A DNA stretch of 64,000 bases from NCBI GenBank assembly GCA_030490835.1, contig CM059972.1:30111452-30175451 (forward strand). The letters are read 5' to 3'. The stretch is from Annona cherimola. Lineage: Eukaryota; Streptophyta; Magnoliopsida; Magnoliales; Annonaceae. Made by a program: the position numbers and the translations under genes. Position 1 is the first letter of the stretch. Every line of letters begins with the position of its first letter. This document shows, piece after piece, positions 1-12,327 of this stretch. The notes under the pieces are model-generated. The model saw only the letters and a program-made list of their open reading frames with translations, had not been told where the DNA came from and ran no database searches.

Positions 1-1890
1 TCATGATTGAATATGTATATGGACTCCATATGAAAATAGTACAAATTCAATGTAATAAAATAGTTTGATGTAATTAATAACTTTAAAGTTATTTTTTCAA
101 CATGTAAATCATTTGCTATAAAATTTATATATGGATAAATGATTATATGAAATATCAATAAGTTTAAGTATTTGCAGGGCCCATTTTAGGTAAAATATAC
201 CGTTAATTATGGTACAACTTTACTGTACAGGAAAAGTTCTCTAGATATATATATAAGAGAAATATTCAAGTGCAGCGCAACTGCATCGTAACAGCTATGT
301 AGTTGAGCCAAAATGGGCCCCACATGATCGTAGAATATAATCTACTCTATCCATTATATTTAGAACAATATATTCTATTACCATATTAATTTTTATGCCA
401 ATCGGATATGTGTATGAACCTTATCTAACAAATTCGACGTAATAAAATAGTTTGACGTAAATAACAACTTTAAAGTCTTTTTCAACAAGTAAATCATTTG
501 CTAAAAAATTTATATATAGATAAATGATTGTGTAAAGTTTTATTATATTCTAATATGCGTTGGGTCCAAAAAGAGGAAAATGTACCGCTTTTAGGCGCTG
601 CACCGGAACAACTCTTACATATATAGGAAAATGCTATAGTTCATGTGATTGCACCGTGCAATCCATGCACCGTGGGCCTAACATGATCATAAATGGGAAA
701 TCCACCTTGCCCATTTTATTTAGAATTGTTCACTTTATTAATACCAATTTTCATCTAAATCCAACATGTGTATGATCTCTATCTTAAAATAGTGCAAAAT
801 CAATTTAATAAAATAGTTTAATATTAAATATCAAGTTTAAAGTGGTATTTTCAATATCTAAACCGTCTGAAGTATGATTTTTATACGAATAAATGATTGC
901 ATAAAGTTTCATTGCAATCTAATATGTGTGGGGCCCATTTTACTGCGGACTGCATCGTGTTATGGTACAGTCCGTCTCCACATGAATGGTTCTCATATAT
1001 ATATATATATGAGAACCTTTCCAATGCAGTGAAGCTGCACCATAATTAACAGTGCATTTAACCCAAAAATAGGCCCACATGTATTTAAATATATTGATAC
1101 TTTATACAATCACTTATCCATATATAAATTTTATAGCAAATGGTTTATATGTTAAAAAATAACTTTAAAATTATTATTAACATCAAATATTTTATTAAGT
1201 TGAATTTGTACCATTTTCAGAAGGGGTCCATACACATATATAATTGGGATGAAATTTGGTATGGTAATAGAATACATAATTCTAAATACAATAGGTGGAG
1301 TAGATTATAATTTATGATCATATGAGGATCATTTTGACGTAACCGCACTATAATTTTGTTGCAGTGAAGCTGCACTTGAATATTTCTCATAGATATAAGA
1401 GTATTTAAGCGCGGTGATGATAAAATTATAATCTACTCTACCCATTGTATTTAAAATTACTTATTCTATTACATATTAATTTTCATCCTGATCGGATATG
1501 TATATGGACCCCATTTGAAAATAGTACAAATTAAACGTAATAAAATAGTTTGATGTAAATAATAATTTTAAAGTGGTTTTTTCAACATGTAAACCATTTA
1601 CTATAAAATTCATATATGGATAAATGATTATATAAAGTTTCATTGTATTCTAATATGTGTGGGGCCTAAAAATAGGCAAATGTATCGCTGTTCTGGTGTA
1701 ACTACACCGAAACAATGATAGAATTACCCATTTACCATCTAAAGTATGATTTTATATGGATAAATGATTGTATAAAATTTCATTACATTCTAATATTGTG
1801 GCGCCTATTTTACAGCGGACTGCATCGTAATTACGATGCAATCTGTCTGCACATGAACGGTTCTCATATATATATATATGTTAAATTTTT
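1..1890. repeat. Cluster of related AT-rich MITEs in both orientations
   Basis: About five copies of one roughly 380-450 bp AT-rich unit lie side by side. Each carries a GGGCCCATTTT or GGGGCCTA-like block, a short GC-richer hairpin segment around GCAGCGCAACTGCATCGT or GGACTGCATCGT, and a body with AAATGATTATATAAAGTTTC-like and TAATAAAATAGTTTGATGTAA-like phrases. The copy at about 1015-1390 is inverted relative to its neighbours. It meets the previous copy at a TTCTCATATATAT...ATGAGAA palindrome (about 988-1016). Relatives recur at 39110-39360, 58990-59480, 59930-60310 and 62500-62750. No protein is encoded; the short ORFs across it are chance. The superfamily is not certain. Confidence 0.6.
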
Positions 1891-4865
1891 CATAAATATG
1901 TAAAGTTAGATGTATTTGATATATAAATTAAGTTTTATTATTTTTGAATTTTAAGTATTTTTTATTTTAAACACAATTGCATTATCGTAATTTTCTGAGG
2001 TTGAAAAATTTAAATATGTTTTCTTAGGCCGACCTAACACAATCACATCTCCACTTTGAAACCAAATTTTAGCTTTCAGTAATGAAATTCTTCGTTGCAA
2101 ATACGGAAAATTTTAGAAATGAAATTAGCTGCAAATGCTTCATGAAATCTAACTACTAGTTAGAAGTATTTATTTTAAATACTTCCTAACATATGATTCG
2201 GAAAATAAATGAAGAACTTCATGTTTAATTGTAGATAGTGCTTATTCAATGAATTTTTTTATTTTTTATATTACGACTCAATCCAACACAAGTACATAAA
2301 TTTTTTTTTTTTTCAAATTCTTTCTGCTCAATCCAATCCAAGTACATTTTTTTTCTAATTATTGCCCAAGTGACAAATCCAACACAAAACCAATAACGTG
2401 TCTAGATATTGTTCCTACTGGATTTCAAACTCAAACCGGTGAGAAGACTTCCGATATCCTATACCCACCAAGCCACACTCAGTTGACTATCCAATGAATA
2501 TTTAGTTATATAATAAAAATATGTTTGATAATTACAGGTGCTAACAAATTTTCTTGTAGTGATTAAAAAATTATAATTCATTTTCAAAATTTTTATAGAA
2601 AGAATTTCTTTCTTTTATGATTACTTGCACATGTTGAAAATTAATTTTGAAGATTTGATTATCAATGCTAAAAATCATAATTTTATTTTTAATCTATATT
2701 TGCAACCATTCGTTTGAAAAGAGATCAAGTTTCAATTGAGGAGGGTGTTAATAAAATATTCGTTATCAAACTAAATAATAAAAGTAAAAACAATATTTCA
2801 TCAAAAAAAATAAAAACAATAAACAATCTAAATTATAATTCTAAATAATCAATAATACCTCTAATGCTAATAAAATAATTGAATTTAAAGCATCAACTTT
2901 CGTATATTATAAACTTTCGTTTATTATTAATTTCAATGTTGATTAAGTATGCATAACTTCTAAAAATTTCAATCAAGCAAAATGATACTGTGCGAGTAAT
3001 CAAATTAGGTCAGTCGCGCGGTCAAATTGCATGGGCCACACATGTATTTTTTAAAAAATTAAATAAAAAATTCAGAATGTTCATTTTTTAAAAATAAAAA
3101 ATATATGAAGTCTACAAATTCTGAATTTTCTTTTTGGTAAGCATATCTAAGTCAGTCCCACAACTGGCTAAATTTTTTTTTTTAAAAAAATACTTGCGAG
3201 GCCTATAAAGTTGACTGAATGGTAGCTGTAAATTGGTTTGGGTTGACTTGGATTAAGATAAATATAATCTTAACCTACCTTTTAAAATCTCAACTTAACC
3301 CTACTTTCAACCTTTTTTTACAACTTAACCCAACCCTATTTCAACCCATTTCAAATTAATTTGGTTTGAATTAGAATCGAGAATTACACACATTATTAAT
3401 GATGATTAACCTTCCCTTCATACAATTTTCTAAAATATCAAAAACAACGATAAATTATAGAAACAATAAGTAATAATAGGAGTTATGCATACCTCAAGAG
3501 TGAAGAATAATTTAGTAAATGATTCATTGCTTTTCGTATCCTTTGAGCAATTGATATTTTCTACAAGTAAAAAAGTGAAAGCAACATCAAAAGCATTGCA
3601 CTAAATTATGCAAAATAAAAAGACAAAAATATAGTCTTACCTTCCAAGTTGGCATCTAATGAAAGCTACAAACATCTCAATTGACGTATTCTAAATCACC
3701 AACGCAAATAAATATCTAAAATACCTGTTTACAATACAATATAATCGAATAAATTGTATTAAATCTAAATACAATTTCACAACTAATTAACGAAATATAT
3801 TTCCAAACTAAATAAATATAAACACAACATAAAAAAAATTAAATCTACACACAATTTCACAACCAATTAATCAAACATATTTCCATACTGAACACAATCT
3901 ATTTTAAATATCCAAACAACCTATTTAAAATATATGTCCATAAACAATCCAAATACCTATCTCATGAAACATAATAACATCTAAAAAATCTGTTTAAATA
4001 GCATGTCCACATATGGTTCATCTAAAAATCTAACACAATTGTTCTCTTTAAATCAAATCTTATGCACTCTTTCCTTCTTTTATGTGTGGTTTCTTACTGA
4101 AACAAACAATGATGAAAGTAAGTATGCATATATTACATTTGAGTGGAAATTCATGCATGCCCGCAAGTTACAGATTCTACACCACCTTGAGTAGCTATAA
4201 AATAGAATAAATCAGTTATTTTAATTTAGTTGTATCTAGTCAAGTTACAAATACATAATCATAAATTCAAATTACCTTGACTATTTTAACATGTCAATTA
4301 GATTGACAAATCGATACAAACAGTGAAACAATCAACAAATAACAAGCATTATATTATAATAACCCAATACATCCAAATAATAAATATACTCTATGTTTTG
4401 AAATTTAAAAGTATACTTCACAGAAAATGTCTAAAGGCAACATGGGAATGGCACAGTCATGTGCTCATGGCAAGCAGTGGCGGCAATGGGCCAAGCAAAG
4501 GTGACAATTGGGCAGTGGGTATGAACAAGACAAGAGGAATTGAACATGAATGAGCAAATGAGGGAGCGAAACCAGCTATGTTGGCAAACGAGAGGGAGGG
4601 AGAGAGAAGAGAGCTATGTGGGAGCCAGCTGGGAGAGAGGGAAGAACAGGACCAGAGAAATCGAAAGGGAATGAGAAAAAAAGTCCCGTTTGTGACGAAC
4701 TCGAATGAGAAAGAAGGTTGGGTGTGGGGCAGGGAAGTGCCACCGTACCGAAAGACACAACAACAACTAGCAAGGGAAGATGGCAAGGAAAATTCGACAC
4801 TCGGCAGCAAGGGAATATAGAGAGGAAAGATGAGTAGTAAGCCGTAGCTGGCGGTTGGGGAAGAC
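1891..4865. other. Gene-free AT-rich stretch
   Basis: No coding region is supportable here. It holds long A/T runs, a SINE-like segment (listed separately) and a purine-rich stretch at about 4560-4660 (GAGAGGGAGGGAGAGAGAAG). The stretch at 3210-3370 has a tract rich in CAACTTAACCC/TTGGGTTGA phrases, like the subterminal part of hAT elements, but I could not find its ends. The overlapping ORFs at 4457-4869 are open in several frames because of base bias and match no family I recognise. Confidence 0.5.
2345..2487 (-). repeat. tRNA-derived SINE-like remnant
   Basis: Read on the minus strand, TGGCTTGGTGG (2464-2474) fits a pol III A box. Downstream of it GGTTTGAGTTTGAAATCC (2420-2437) resembles a degenerate B box, at about tRNA spacing. 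A short non-tRNA tail follows. There is no tRNA cloverleaf, so this is more likely a SINE or a decayed tRNA-like sequence than a working tRNA gene. The ends are uncertain. Confidence 0.4.
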
Positions 4866-5488
4866 ACAATAATAGCAGTGGGAAGAATGCGCGGGCAGCT
4901 TCGAAACCGTAAGGGTTTCTTATATCGTAAGTATGTATGTAATATAATAAAATATTATTAGGGCAAAGTCAGGTCGGGTTGACAGACCACCCCACTCAGC
5001 TCAAATCAATTTCCAAATTCAAGTCGGGTCCAACTCGATTTTCAAAACTTGATTTTCCCAAATCCTCAACCCGACCTCATACAAATCGGTTTGGATTGAT
5101 GCAGGCTCGGGTGGAGATCAACCCTATTTACTCCCCTAGTAACTTCCATGTGATTAATAGTATAATATCTTTCCTCATTAGTAAATATCAATCTATTATT
5201 TTGCAACACTTAGCTTTGAGTGAATTGTTAAAATGATAAAGATAGCAAAGTATTAAAAGTAATACTTATTTAAAATAAATTGCATATGATAAAATTTCAT
5301 TAATAATAAATATCATATTATTATTAATAGGCGTGTTGCCCTCCTGAAAAATGATAATAGACACGGTCTGCGAATGAGAACTGAGCCTTCTTTCTCACTA
5401 GAACAGGCTCAAGTCAACATCCTGATGTAATGATAATACTAGCAAAGTTGGAATTGGTGAAACTTTTCGCCCAAGAAAGTAAATAAAC

Positions 5489-6187
5489 TAGGGGTGGGAA
5501 TTGGGGCAGGTTGGCCTATGACCCAACTTTAACCTGACCCGTTTTTGGCCTAGTAAATTAATAGTTTTTTACTCGGATTGAAAAATAGAATTGGGGTGGG
5601 TCGACTATGTCCCGACCTGAAGAGTCTGACCTGCCTAGCATATATTAATTTATTAAAAATTATAAGCTTATGTTTAAATATTATTATTATTTTCTTTCAA
5701 AATTTTCACTTTTTTATATTCAATTCCATAAGCAATAGAAGAATCGATTTATTCAGAAAGCAATATATGAATCAATACAAAGAATTTGTACATATATAAC
5801 CCTTATGTGTAATTTATATTAACCTATTTTAATAAATTTATACTATATTCTCGAATGTCTTATTTTCTTAATTATGTGTTTTTTAATAATTAATGAAACA
5901 TTGAACATATAATATTTAAATTTAGTAGAGATATATACTTATATTTGATATGTATATAAATTCTTAAAATTATCTTATTTGACCCGTATTTTTGACCCGA
6001 CCTGCTATCCTGAAACTGGTCCGATACCAACCTGGAGTTTGTCCCGAAACTTATTAAAAAAAAAGTGAGGGTCAAAACAGCCTTGTCCCTACCCGGTATA
6101 AAAAGAAGGTCAAATTTAATTTTTAAAAGTAGGATAAGGGTTGGGCAAATCTTTACCCGATATGACCCGCCCTGATTCTCACCCCTA
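5489..6187. mobile_element. hAT-type MITE, 699 bp
   Basis: The ends are TAGGGGTGGGAATTGGGGCA at the left and, read inverted from the right, TAGGGGTGAGAATCAGGGCG. They are flanked by the perfect 8-bp direct repeat AAATAAAC (5481-5488 and 6188-6195). An 8-bp duplication and TAGGGGTG ends are the hallmark of hAT elements. The inside is AT-rich with GACCCG/CGGGTC blocks near both ends and no transposase, so it is non-autonomous. A right-truncated sister is at 41332-41940. A related one, with a different target site, starts at 48176. Confidence 0.88.
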
Positions 6188-6412
6188 AAATAAACTGCTA
6201 TAGTCTTTCAACTAAGTGCAACTATTTGACATTATTTATGACACGTACGCTTGCAAAAGACAAAACTAGCTCAACCATCATAAGCTACATGTGGTCGATC
6301 TTATTGTGCTCCTAGTGTCTATCAGGGACCAACATGCCACCCTGCAAAGGAACCAACATGTGATACATATCTTCTCTTGAAGATAAGTTTGTGAGGTCTC
6401 CCGGCAAGGCTA

Positions 6413-6683
6413 AGAGTGTGTTTGATAATGAGTAGAAAATGTCAAGTTAAAACTTTTCAATCTAAAACTGTTTACTCTTCACAACTATCATATTTTTAAT
6501 CATTTTTTAATATTTTCCTATACAACTACTCTACTTTTCAATCATTTCTACACAGCTATCCGATAATTAACCTATTTATTTTAACTTTATTCCTTTTACT
6601 CCTTATCGTTACCCTTATCATATCACATTATTTGACAAATGTTACTCTTCAAAATTTTTCATCAAAAATTTTATAAACACAAC
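6413..6683. mobile_element. Tourist-like MITE copy
   Basis: About 270 bp running from AGTGTGTTTGATAATGAG to ATAAACACAACC, with the family's body phrases (AAGTTAAAACTTTTCAAT, TATTTTAACTTTATTC, CCTTATCATATCACAT). GTGTTTGG...CCAAACAC-type ends and TAA/TTA at the better preserved borders suggest PIF/Harbinger (Tourist). At least ten copies lie in this window. Confidence 0.6.
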
Positions 6684-7529
6684 CTAAATATAAAAATTAA
6701 AGAACATGTTCCACAACAATTGAAGATATTTAGTCTCATATCTCTTGCTCCATGTATCTAAAATTCTGAATAGTGAAAATTTGGCCGGAGCGACCTATTT
6801 ACAAGTACTTTTTTTCATATAAAATATGTGTTTATTTATTTAACCAGTATCTTTGATGATTTAAGTTAATAATTTGGTTCAGTTGAGCTTTAGAACAAAT
6901 TTAGACTTATCTAATGAGAATCTTTTTATTCTTTTTAATGTGGATGTTTTAAAATAAAATTTTTTAATTCAAATCTATAATTAAAATTATTTTACATAAA
7001 AGGAATTTTATTTTGTTTGAAAACCATGAATATCAACTTTTACATAGTATACACGCTTTCCACGCAATATTTATTTTTTATTTTTTGATTTTTCTTTATA
7101 AATATATTTTTGTAAGTGTATTCAATCAACATATCGAGTTTACCATTTTATAATATTTTTACATATTTTTAAAATTTTAAAAACTAAGGTTTTTAAGGGG
7201 TGAAATTGACTAAAATATCTCTGAAATTGATATTTTTGAAACATAAAAATTATTGCGAAATGGTAAAACTTGGTATATGAGTTAAACACAATTTTTTAAA
7301 AAGCATATTCATAAAAAATTGAAACAAATAACAAATAGAAAATTAAAAATAAATATTATATAGAAGCCAATATATGACTAAGTCATATATAAACATGGCT
7401 CATAAAATTTTTATTCGAATAATTAATGTTTAATTTTTATTAAATAAAATAATTTAGATTGATTTAATCATAATGTTGAATTATAAATTATAAATTTTAT
7501 GGAAAATATCTTATACATCACATTTCCGC

Positions 7530-7805
7530 AAGAGATTTGGCAATTAGAAAAAATTCAAGTTAAAACTTTTTACTCTCGATGACTAGACTATATTTTAATC
7601 ATTTATTTACATTTTCCTAAATAACTACCCTAATTTTCAATCATTTTTACACAACTGCTCCAACAACTAACATATCTATTTTAATTTTATTCACTTTAAT
7701 CTTCATCATTATTTATATCATATTACATCTTTTTTTTTTTAATTCAAAAACTTTTATACCAAAAGTTTTTCATTTAAAAATATTATCACTTCCCAAACAC
7801 AGCCG
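7530..7805. mobile_element. Tourist-like MITE copy
   Basis: Same family as the copy at 6413. It runs from GATTTGGCAATTAG through AACTTTTTACTC and ATCATATTACATC to CACTTCCCAAACACAGCC. It is non-coding. In the duplicate at 42800 only its first part survives, joined to sequence equivalent to 8229. Confidence 0.55.
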
Positions 7806-8200
7806 TCATAGTGTCTTATAAAAATCGTGTGGGATGGATGCCAATGTGTTAAAATAACATCAATTTAAAATAAATTATGTACCATAAAATCTGACGTCGT
7901 ACTATTAGGAAGGTGTTTGTAACAACCAAATTTCAACCGTTTGCGACGAAATTTTGGTTGGTAATCGATAATAACATTTCCTAGCTTGCAACGCACGCTG
8001 ACATTTCTTAACATGCTTTTTCAACCCAATCTGATTTAAATTTTAAGGTGTTGGGTTGAATGAGTCAAGGGTATTAAGTAACCCGACTTGTAGCACCGTT
8101 AGATTATTGTATCCTACTTGGTTAACTAAAAACATCTATCAGGTGCAACATCTCTTGGCTGGACTCTTCCGAGAAACTAATGGTCATCAATGAGTGCAAA

Positions 8201-8330
8201 TGCATGTGCATCATGGGAATGGGGTGCGATGAGCCATCAGGCAATTCGCGCATTGTACGTGCAGATGCATGTGCATCATGGGAATGGGGGTGCGATAAGC
8301 CATCAGGCAATTTGCGCATTGTACGCCACC
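8201..8330. repeat. 65-bp tandem duplication
   Basis: A 65-bp unit starting TGCATGTGCATCATGGGAAT at 8201 is repeated from 8266 with a few changes and a 1-base length difference. The overlapping ORFs on both strands here are products of this duplication and show no protein family signature. Confidence 0.8.
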
Positions 8331-9752
8331 AGGCCCACCATGCATGATAGATGGGTGCAATTGAGTTATTCTAAGAGAACCCCAAGAGGGATGACGAAAT
8401 GATTGCCTTGTGCAAGAAGCTCAAACCAATTCACACTCCTGAACAACATAGGCGAATCTATATATGTAAAGCAAAGCTAGGCAATTGCCCCTAATTTGGG
8501 GTGCAATTTGAGTAGAACATCAGTTTATCAACCCGTTTGATACCATAAAATGATTATAGTGGGTTCTCATTTTTCTGCCCGTAGATAAGATAGTTTCCAA
8601 ATAAAAAATACACACTAAATTAGGATAGGATAGGTCAAAGGTCAGTGTACCCGAAATCGACCCAAATTTTATAATATATGTTTAATATATCTTTTATACA
8701 ACATATTTATATTTAAAGCTATAAAATATATAATGATAAAAAAAGATATAAAATATATCTTTTGAAAATACAAAAACTTGTTTAATTTATTATTTAGGGA
8801 ATTTAATAATGTATTTTAAAGAAATAATTTGGAACCCAAAACTACAATCAATCTAACTTAAAAAAATAAGATAGGATAGGTCTCGAACCAACCCAACCAA
8901 AAATAAAATAGGATTGGAGTTTTTTAAAATAAGGTATGAATGTCGTCCATCCGGAATCAGACCCACCTAATCCAACTTACACTCCTAACTCTAATCTCAA
9001 TTTTTGACAATTATATTACACCCATTTAAATAAAGGATAAAAATCTCAAAAATTAAATGTTGAGCGTAATAGATGCTTTTAGTTAGTCAATTAGGATGCA
9101 ATCTATCGGTGCCACGAGTCCATGACGCGTGCTTATAATGTCTAGGCAGGTCATTGGCCATGTCTAAGTATGCCATATAATTTGATGAAAATTGTTGGGT
9201 CAAACAAGTCACATGTTCAAAACTCCCAAGTATAGCCTAAATTAGTATCTTGCAAACAGAAATTTTATCTCATGGCATGATTTTTCTTTGAAAAAAATTG
9301 AAAACTAACCGTCCATAAATAAAATGAGAGTTTGGGCGCAAATATACTTGAGGCGTGATTTTCTTAGACCAGTACAAAAATATTTTTTTTTGCTTTTCTG
9401 AAATTTTTTTATGAACATATTAATCTAATTATATTTAATCTATAAATCAAGTTTTAACATTTTTGGATATGTATGTATATATTTATTTTGGATTTTTAAA
9501 TACAGGGGTAATTTTAATACTAAATATCAAAGTTAAAGTTGTATTTTGAATATCAAACTATCTAAGATATAATTACTATTTGGATAAATGATTCCATAAA
9601 ATATTATTACATTCTAATATATATGTAAATAAATCTAAGGATTTTTCATACTTACATGTGAATATATATTTTTAAGTATATGTGTCCTCTGATCAGATTT
9701 GATTTGGACGGAACTTATCTTGTTTTTTTGATTGGTAGTTATTCAATATGAC
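8331..9752. other. Gene-free stretch with degenerate hAT-like and foldback remnants
   Basis: No gene is seen. GGATAGGATAGG-rich sequence (8625-8640, 8870-8880) and a right end reading ACCTAATCCAACTTACACTCC at about 8965-8990 look like a decayed hAT-type element, but no clean target duplication was found. About 9360-9510 carries one arm of the widespread palindromic core (TATATTTAATCTATAAATCAAG...TTATTTTGGATTTTTAAATA) seen many times in the window. Confidence 0.4.
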
Positions 9753-10120
9753 ATCTACATATTATAATGAGAGATATTCACAATCCTTACACTATGGAGA
9801 GAATTTTTCCTATAAACACCCCTGTACTAGTAGGAAACTTCTAAAAAAACTTTGGAAAAATTTTGTAAAAAATTCCCTATTTCAAGGGATTGTATTGTGA
9901 AATCTCCTCCCTTTAGGGGAGTAGAGTTTAATCACAGTTGACACAATGCGAGTCACCCGTAATTACTTGACAGTATATGGTTTTTATTTGAAATAATGTT
10001 AAACATAATGAATGAGGTGAATTTTCCGTTGATTATTAAAATATTAAAAATAAAAGAAGTTACATAAAATTGCTTCTATATTAACCTACTTATATAAAAG
10101 CAAAGCCATTAAATTATATC
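9753..10120. repeat. Left copy of a 360-bp direct repeat
   Basis: This segment recurs at 11544-11904 in the same orientation with few differences, from ATCTACATATTATAATGAG to CCATTAAATTATATC. Each copy contains CTTATATAAAAGCA and a small CCTCCC..GGGGAG dyad. The pair brackets the minisatellite block 10121-11543. There is no TG...CA boundary, primer site or polypurine tract, so I do not call it an LTR. Confidence 0.75.
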
Positions 10121-11543
10121 GATTAAATTTTTATCAAAAGTTTTGTCTCCAAACTCACCATAAACAAGATTATAGTTGGGGGCCTTATCATTTCAAATCG
10201 ACCTGTAATGAAGCTGGTTTAAAAATATATTTTTTGTTTTTAAAATTTTTAAAATAAGGATGTATTTGTATACCTCTAAAATATTTTGAATAATAAATTT
10301 TCAATTTAAACTTTTTATTCCTCGTGACTATCTTATTTTTTAATTATTTCTTCATAACTTCGTATACGACCTTCTTTATTTTCAATTATTTCTCACAATT
10401 ATCCATAAAACTAACTTTTTTTAATTTTATCCTCTTTATTTCTCATCATTACCCTTATTATATTACATCATTTTTCTCATTTCTAAAACTTTTAAGCAAT
10501 TTTTTTTTCTAAAAGTTTTTTTTTTTTCACTTTTCTACACACTCCTAAATTGTTAATTTAGTTATATTTAATTTATAAACCAAATTTTTTTTTTTTGAAG
10601 ATACGTATTTATTTATTTGATATTTTTAAATACACGGGTATTTTAGTCATTTTAAATTATTGACACATGACTAAAATATTCCTATATTTAAAAATCCAAA
10701 ATAAATGTATACGCAACTTTAGAAATGGAAAAATTTGATTTATAAATTAAATATACTTAGTTAACAGTCTTATAAAATGTAAAAAAATAAAAAAATATTT
10801 TTTGAACTAGTCTGAAACGATTATTTCCCAATAAATTGCTAGTATACTAGTTAATCCGATTTTTACTAATGTTTAAATCGGTTCAAATAAAATAAACTTT
10901 AGACAGGTTTGATTTTGACAATATACGCTCGAACTACACTAGCTATGAAATTATGTGCACAAGTTATATATTTCTTATCTCCACGCAATGAACTTGAGTG
11001 GGACTAAATCACTTTGATCATTTTCTTTCTTTGTTTCTGATGTATAATTAAGAAAATCTGACCACATTTTGAGTCAACCTATTTTTGATATATTAGTCAA
11101 ACTTAATTAGTTTGGTGTTGCTCTTTTTAAGTTTCTGATAGGTAATTAAGAGAACCAAACTCATTTACTTAGTCAACTCATCTTTACCAAATAAGTTAAA
11201 ATTTAGTTAGCCCGATCTCACTTTTGCTTAGTTTCTCATAAATAATTGAAAAATTAAATCCAATTTACCATATATGTCAACCTATCTTGCTAGCTAAGTT
11301 ATCAAATTTAATCAACTTGATTCTATTTTTCTAAGTTTCTCATGAGCAATGGAGGCAATTGAATCTCACTCAGTGGTCAATCCATCTTAGCCATATAAAT
11401 TAAATCTAGCTTGTTTAGTCTCATTTTTTTAAAACTTCCCACGAGCATTAAGATATTTAAATCTAACTTATTAAGGATGTATTTAAGAATTGATAAAATT
11501 TTTGGATAAAAAATTTTTGTTTAAAAGTTTTTAAATTAATAAA
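10121..11543. repeat. Dispersed block with about 100-bp minisatellite, copy 1
   Basis: The block matches about 31910-33310 and 47225-48175 plus 51319-51740. Its left half contains a Tourist-like MITE (about 10290-10550) and a palindromic MITE core (about 10560-10830). Its right half is a degenerate tandem array: the landmark GTTTCTSATNN recurs at about 11033, 11131, 11231, 11335 and, as CTTCCCACGAG, at about 11434, giving a period near 100 bp. No protein is encoded. Confidence 0.75.
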
Positions 11544-11904
11544 ATCTAGATATTATAATGAGATATATTCACAATCATTACATTGCAGAGAGAAATTTTC
11601 CTATAAACACCTCCATATTAGTAGAAAACTTCTAAAAAAAACTTTCGAAAAAGTTTGTAAAAAATCCCCTATTTCAAGGGATTGTATTGTGAAATCTCCT
11701 CCCATTAGGGGAGGAGAGTTTAATCACAGTTGACACAATGCGAGAATTACTTGACAGTATATGGTTTTTATTTGAAATAATGTTAAACATAATGAATGAG
11801 GTGAATTTTCCATTGATTATTAAAATATTAAAAATAAAAGAAGTTACATAAAATTGCTTCTATATTAACCTACTTATATAAAAGCAAATCCATTAAATTA
11901 TATC
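11544..11904. repeat. Right copy of the 360-bp direct repeat
   Basis: Direct repeat partner of 9753-10120. It lacks a CACCCGTA-like stretch that the left copy has after GCGAGT. It begins exactly where the minisatellite block in the other copies passes into a reverse Tourist-like MITE (AAATTAATAAA). Confidence 0.75.
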
Positions 11905-12327
11905 CATTTGCAAAGTATTTTTCCACTTGCTAGTTATATTTGGACTTATATTTATTTTCCCAGGTAGATTAAGTCAAGAAAATCGTTGAAGAGTTGAGTT
12001 TAAAATTAGCATATTGAAGACAAAACCAATTTTTTGAAAAGGCATGTATTATTAAATTAGTGGACTTGTAATATTCTTTATTTATTTTATCTTGCGGATA
12101 TAATAAGGAATGATGATTAGAAAGTTCAAATATTTTTAATAGTAAACCTATTCTTAGTTGATTATTTAAGTCCTCTTTGATTGACTTTACGGTTTTCAAT
12201 TCAAATAGGGGCTCAGAATTACTTTTCCTGGTTTTTATGTTAAATATCTCTGATTTCAATTTAAAGGCCCAAGCCATATAATCTACCTCACCATAATTCG
12301 GGAACCACTTGTATTTTGATCTTGTTT
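11905..12327. other. Unclassified AT-rich flank of the chromovirus
   Basis: No gene and no repeat partner within the window were recognised. The ORF on the minus strand here (11969-12277) has no recognisable domain. The last bases, TGTTT (12323-12327), are the likely left target-site copy for the retrotransposon that follows. Confidence 0.4.

Larger units (their letters stand above)
4866..7605. repeat. Segmental duplication unit A, left part (matches 40706-42870)
   Basis: From GCAGTGGGAAGAATGCGCGG (4874) onward the sequence runs collinear with 40714 onward, with scattered substitutions. Both copies carry the same hAT MITE with the same left target-site sequence (AAATAAAC), so the MITE was present before the duplication. 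The copy at 40.7 kb lacks 6103-6677 of this one; the break sits on a shared TATAAA. No gene is present. A hAT-like right end (ACTCCCCTAG, 5133-5142) with CCCGACC/GGTCGGG-rich flanks is in both copies. Confidence 0.8.

Noticed and set aside
4457..4869. Minus-strand ORFs of 136 and 97 codons as genes
   Set aside because: Two frames of the same purine-biased stretch, no domain, no context.
7924..7962. Short hairpin AACCAAATTTC / GAAATTTTGGTT as a terminator or regulatory site
   Set aside because: Isolated, imperfect and without any gene beside it; probably the end of an old DNA transposon.
8122..8402. ORFs with repeated peptide as a repeat protein
   Set aside because: They result from a 65-bp tandem DNA duplication, and both strands are open.
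8600..8990. A complete hAT MITE
   Set aside because: A plausible right end exists, but no matching left end or 8-bp duplication could be found.
9753..11904. LTR retrotransposon bounded by the 360-bp direct repeats
   Set aside because: No TG...CA, primer site, polypurine tract or coding domain, and the inside is a repeat found elsewhere without them.
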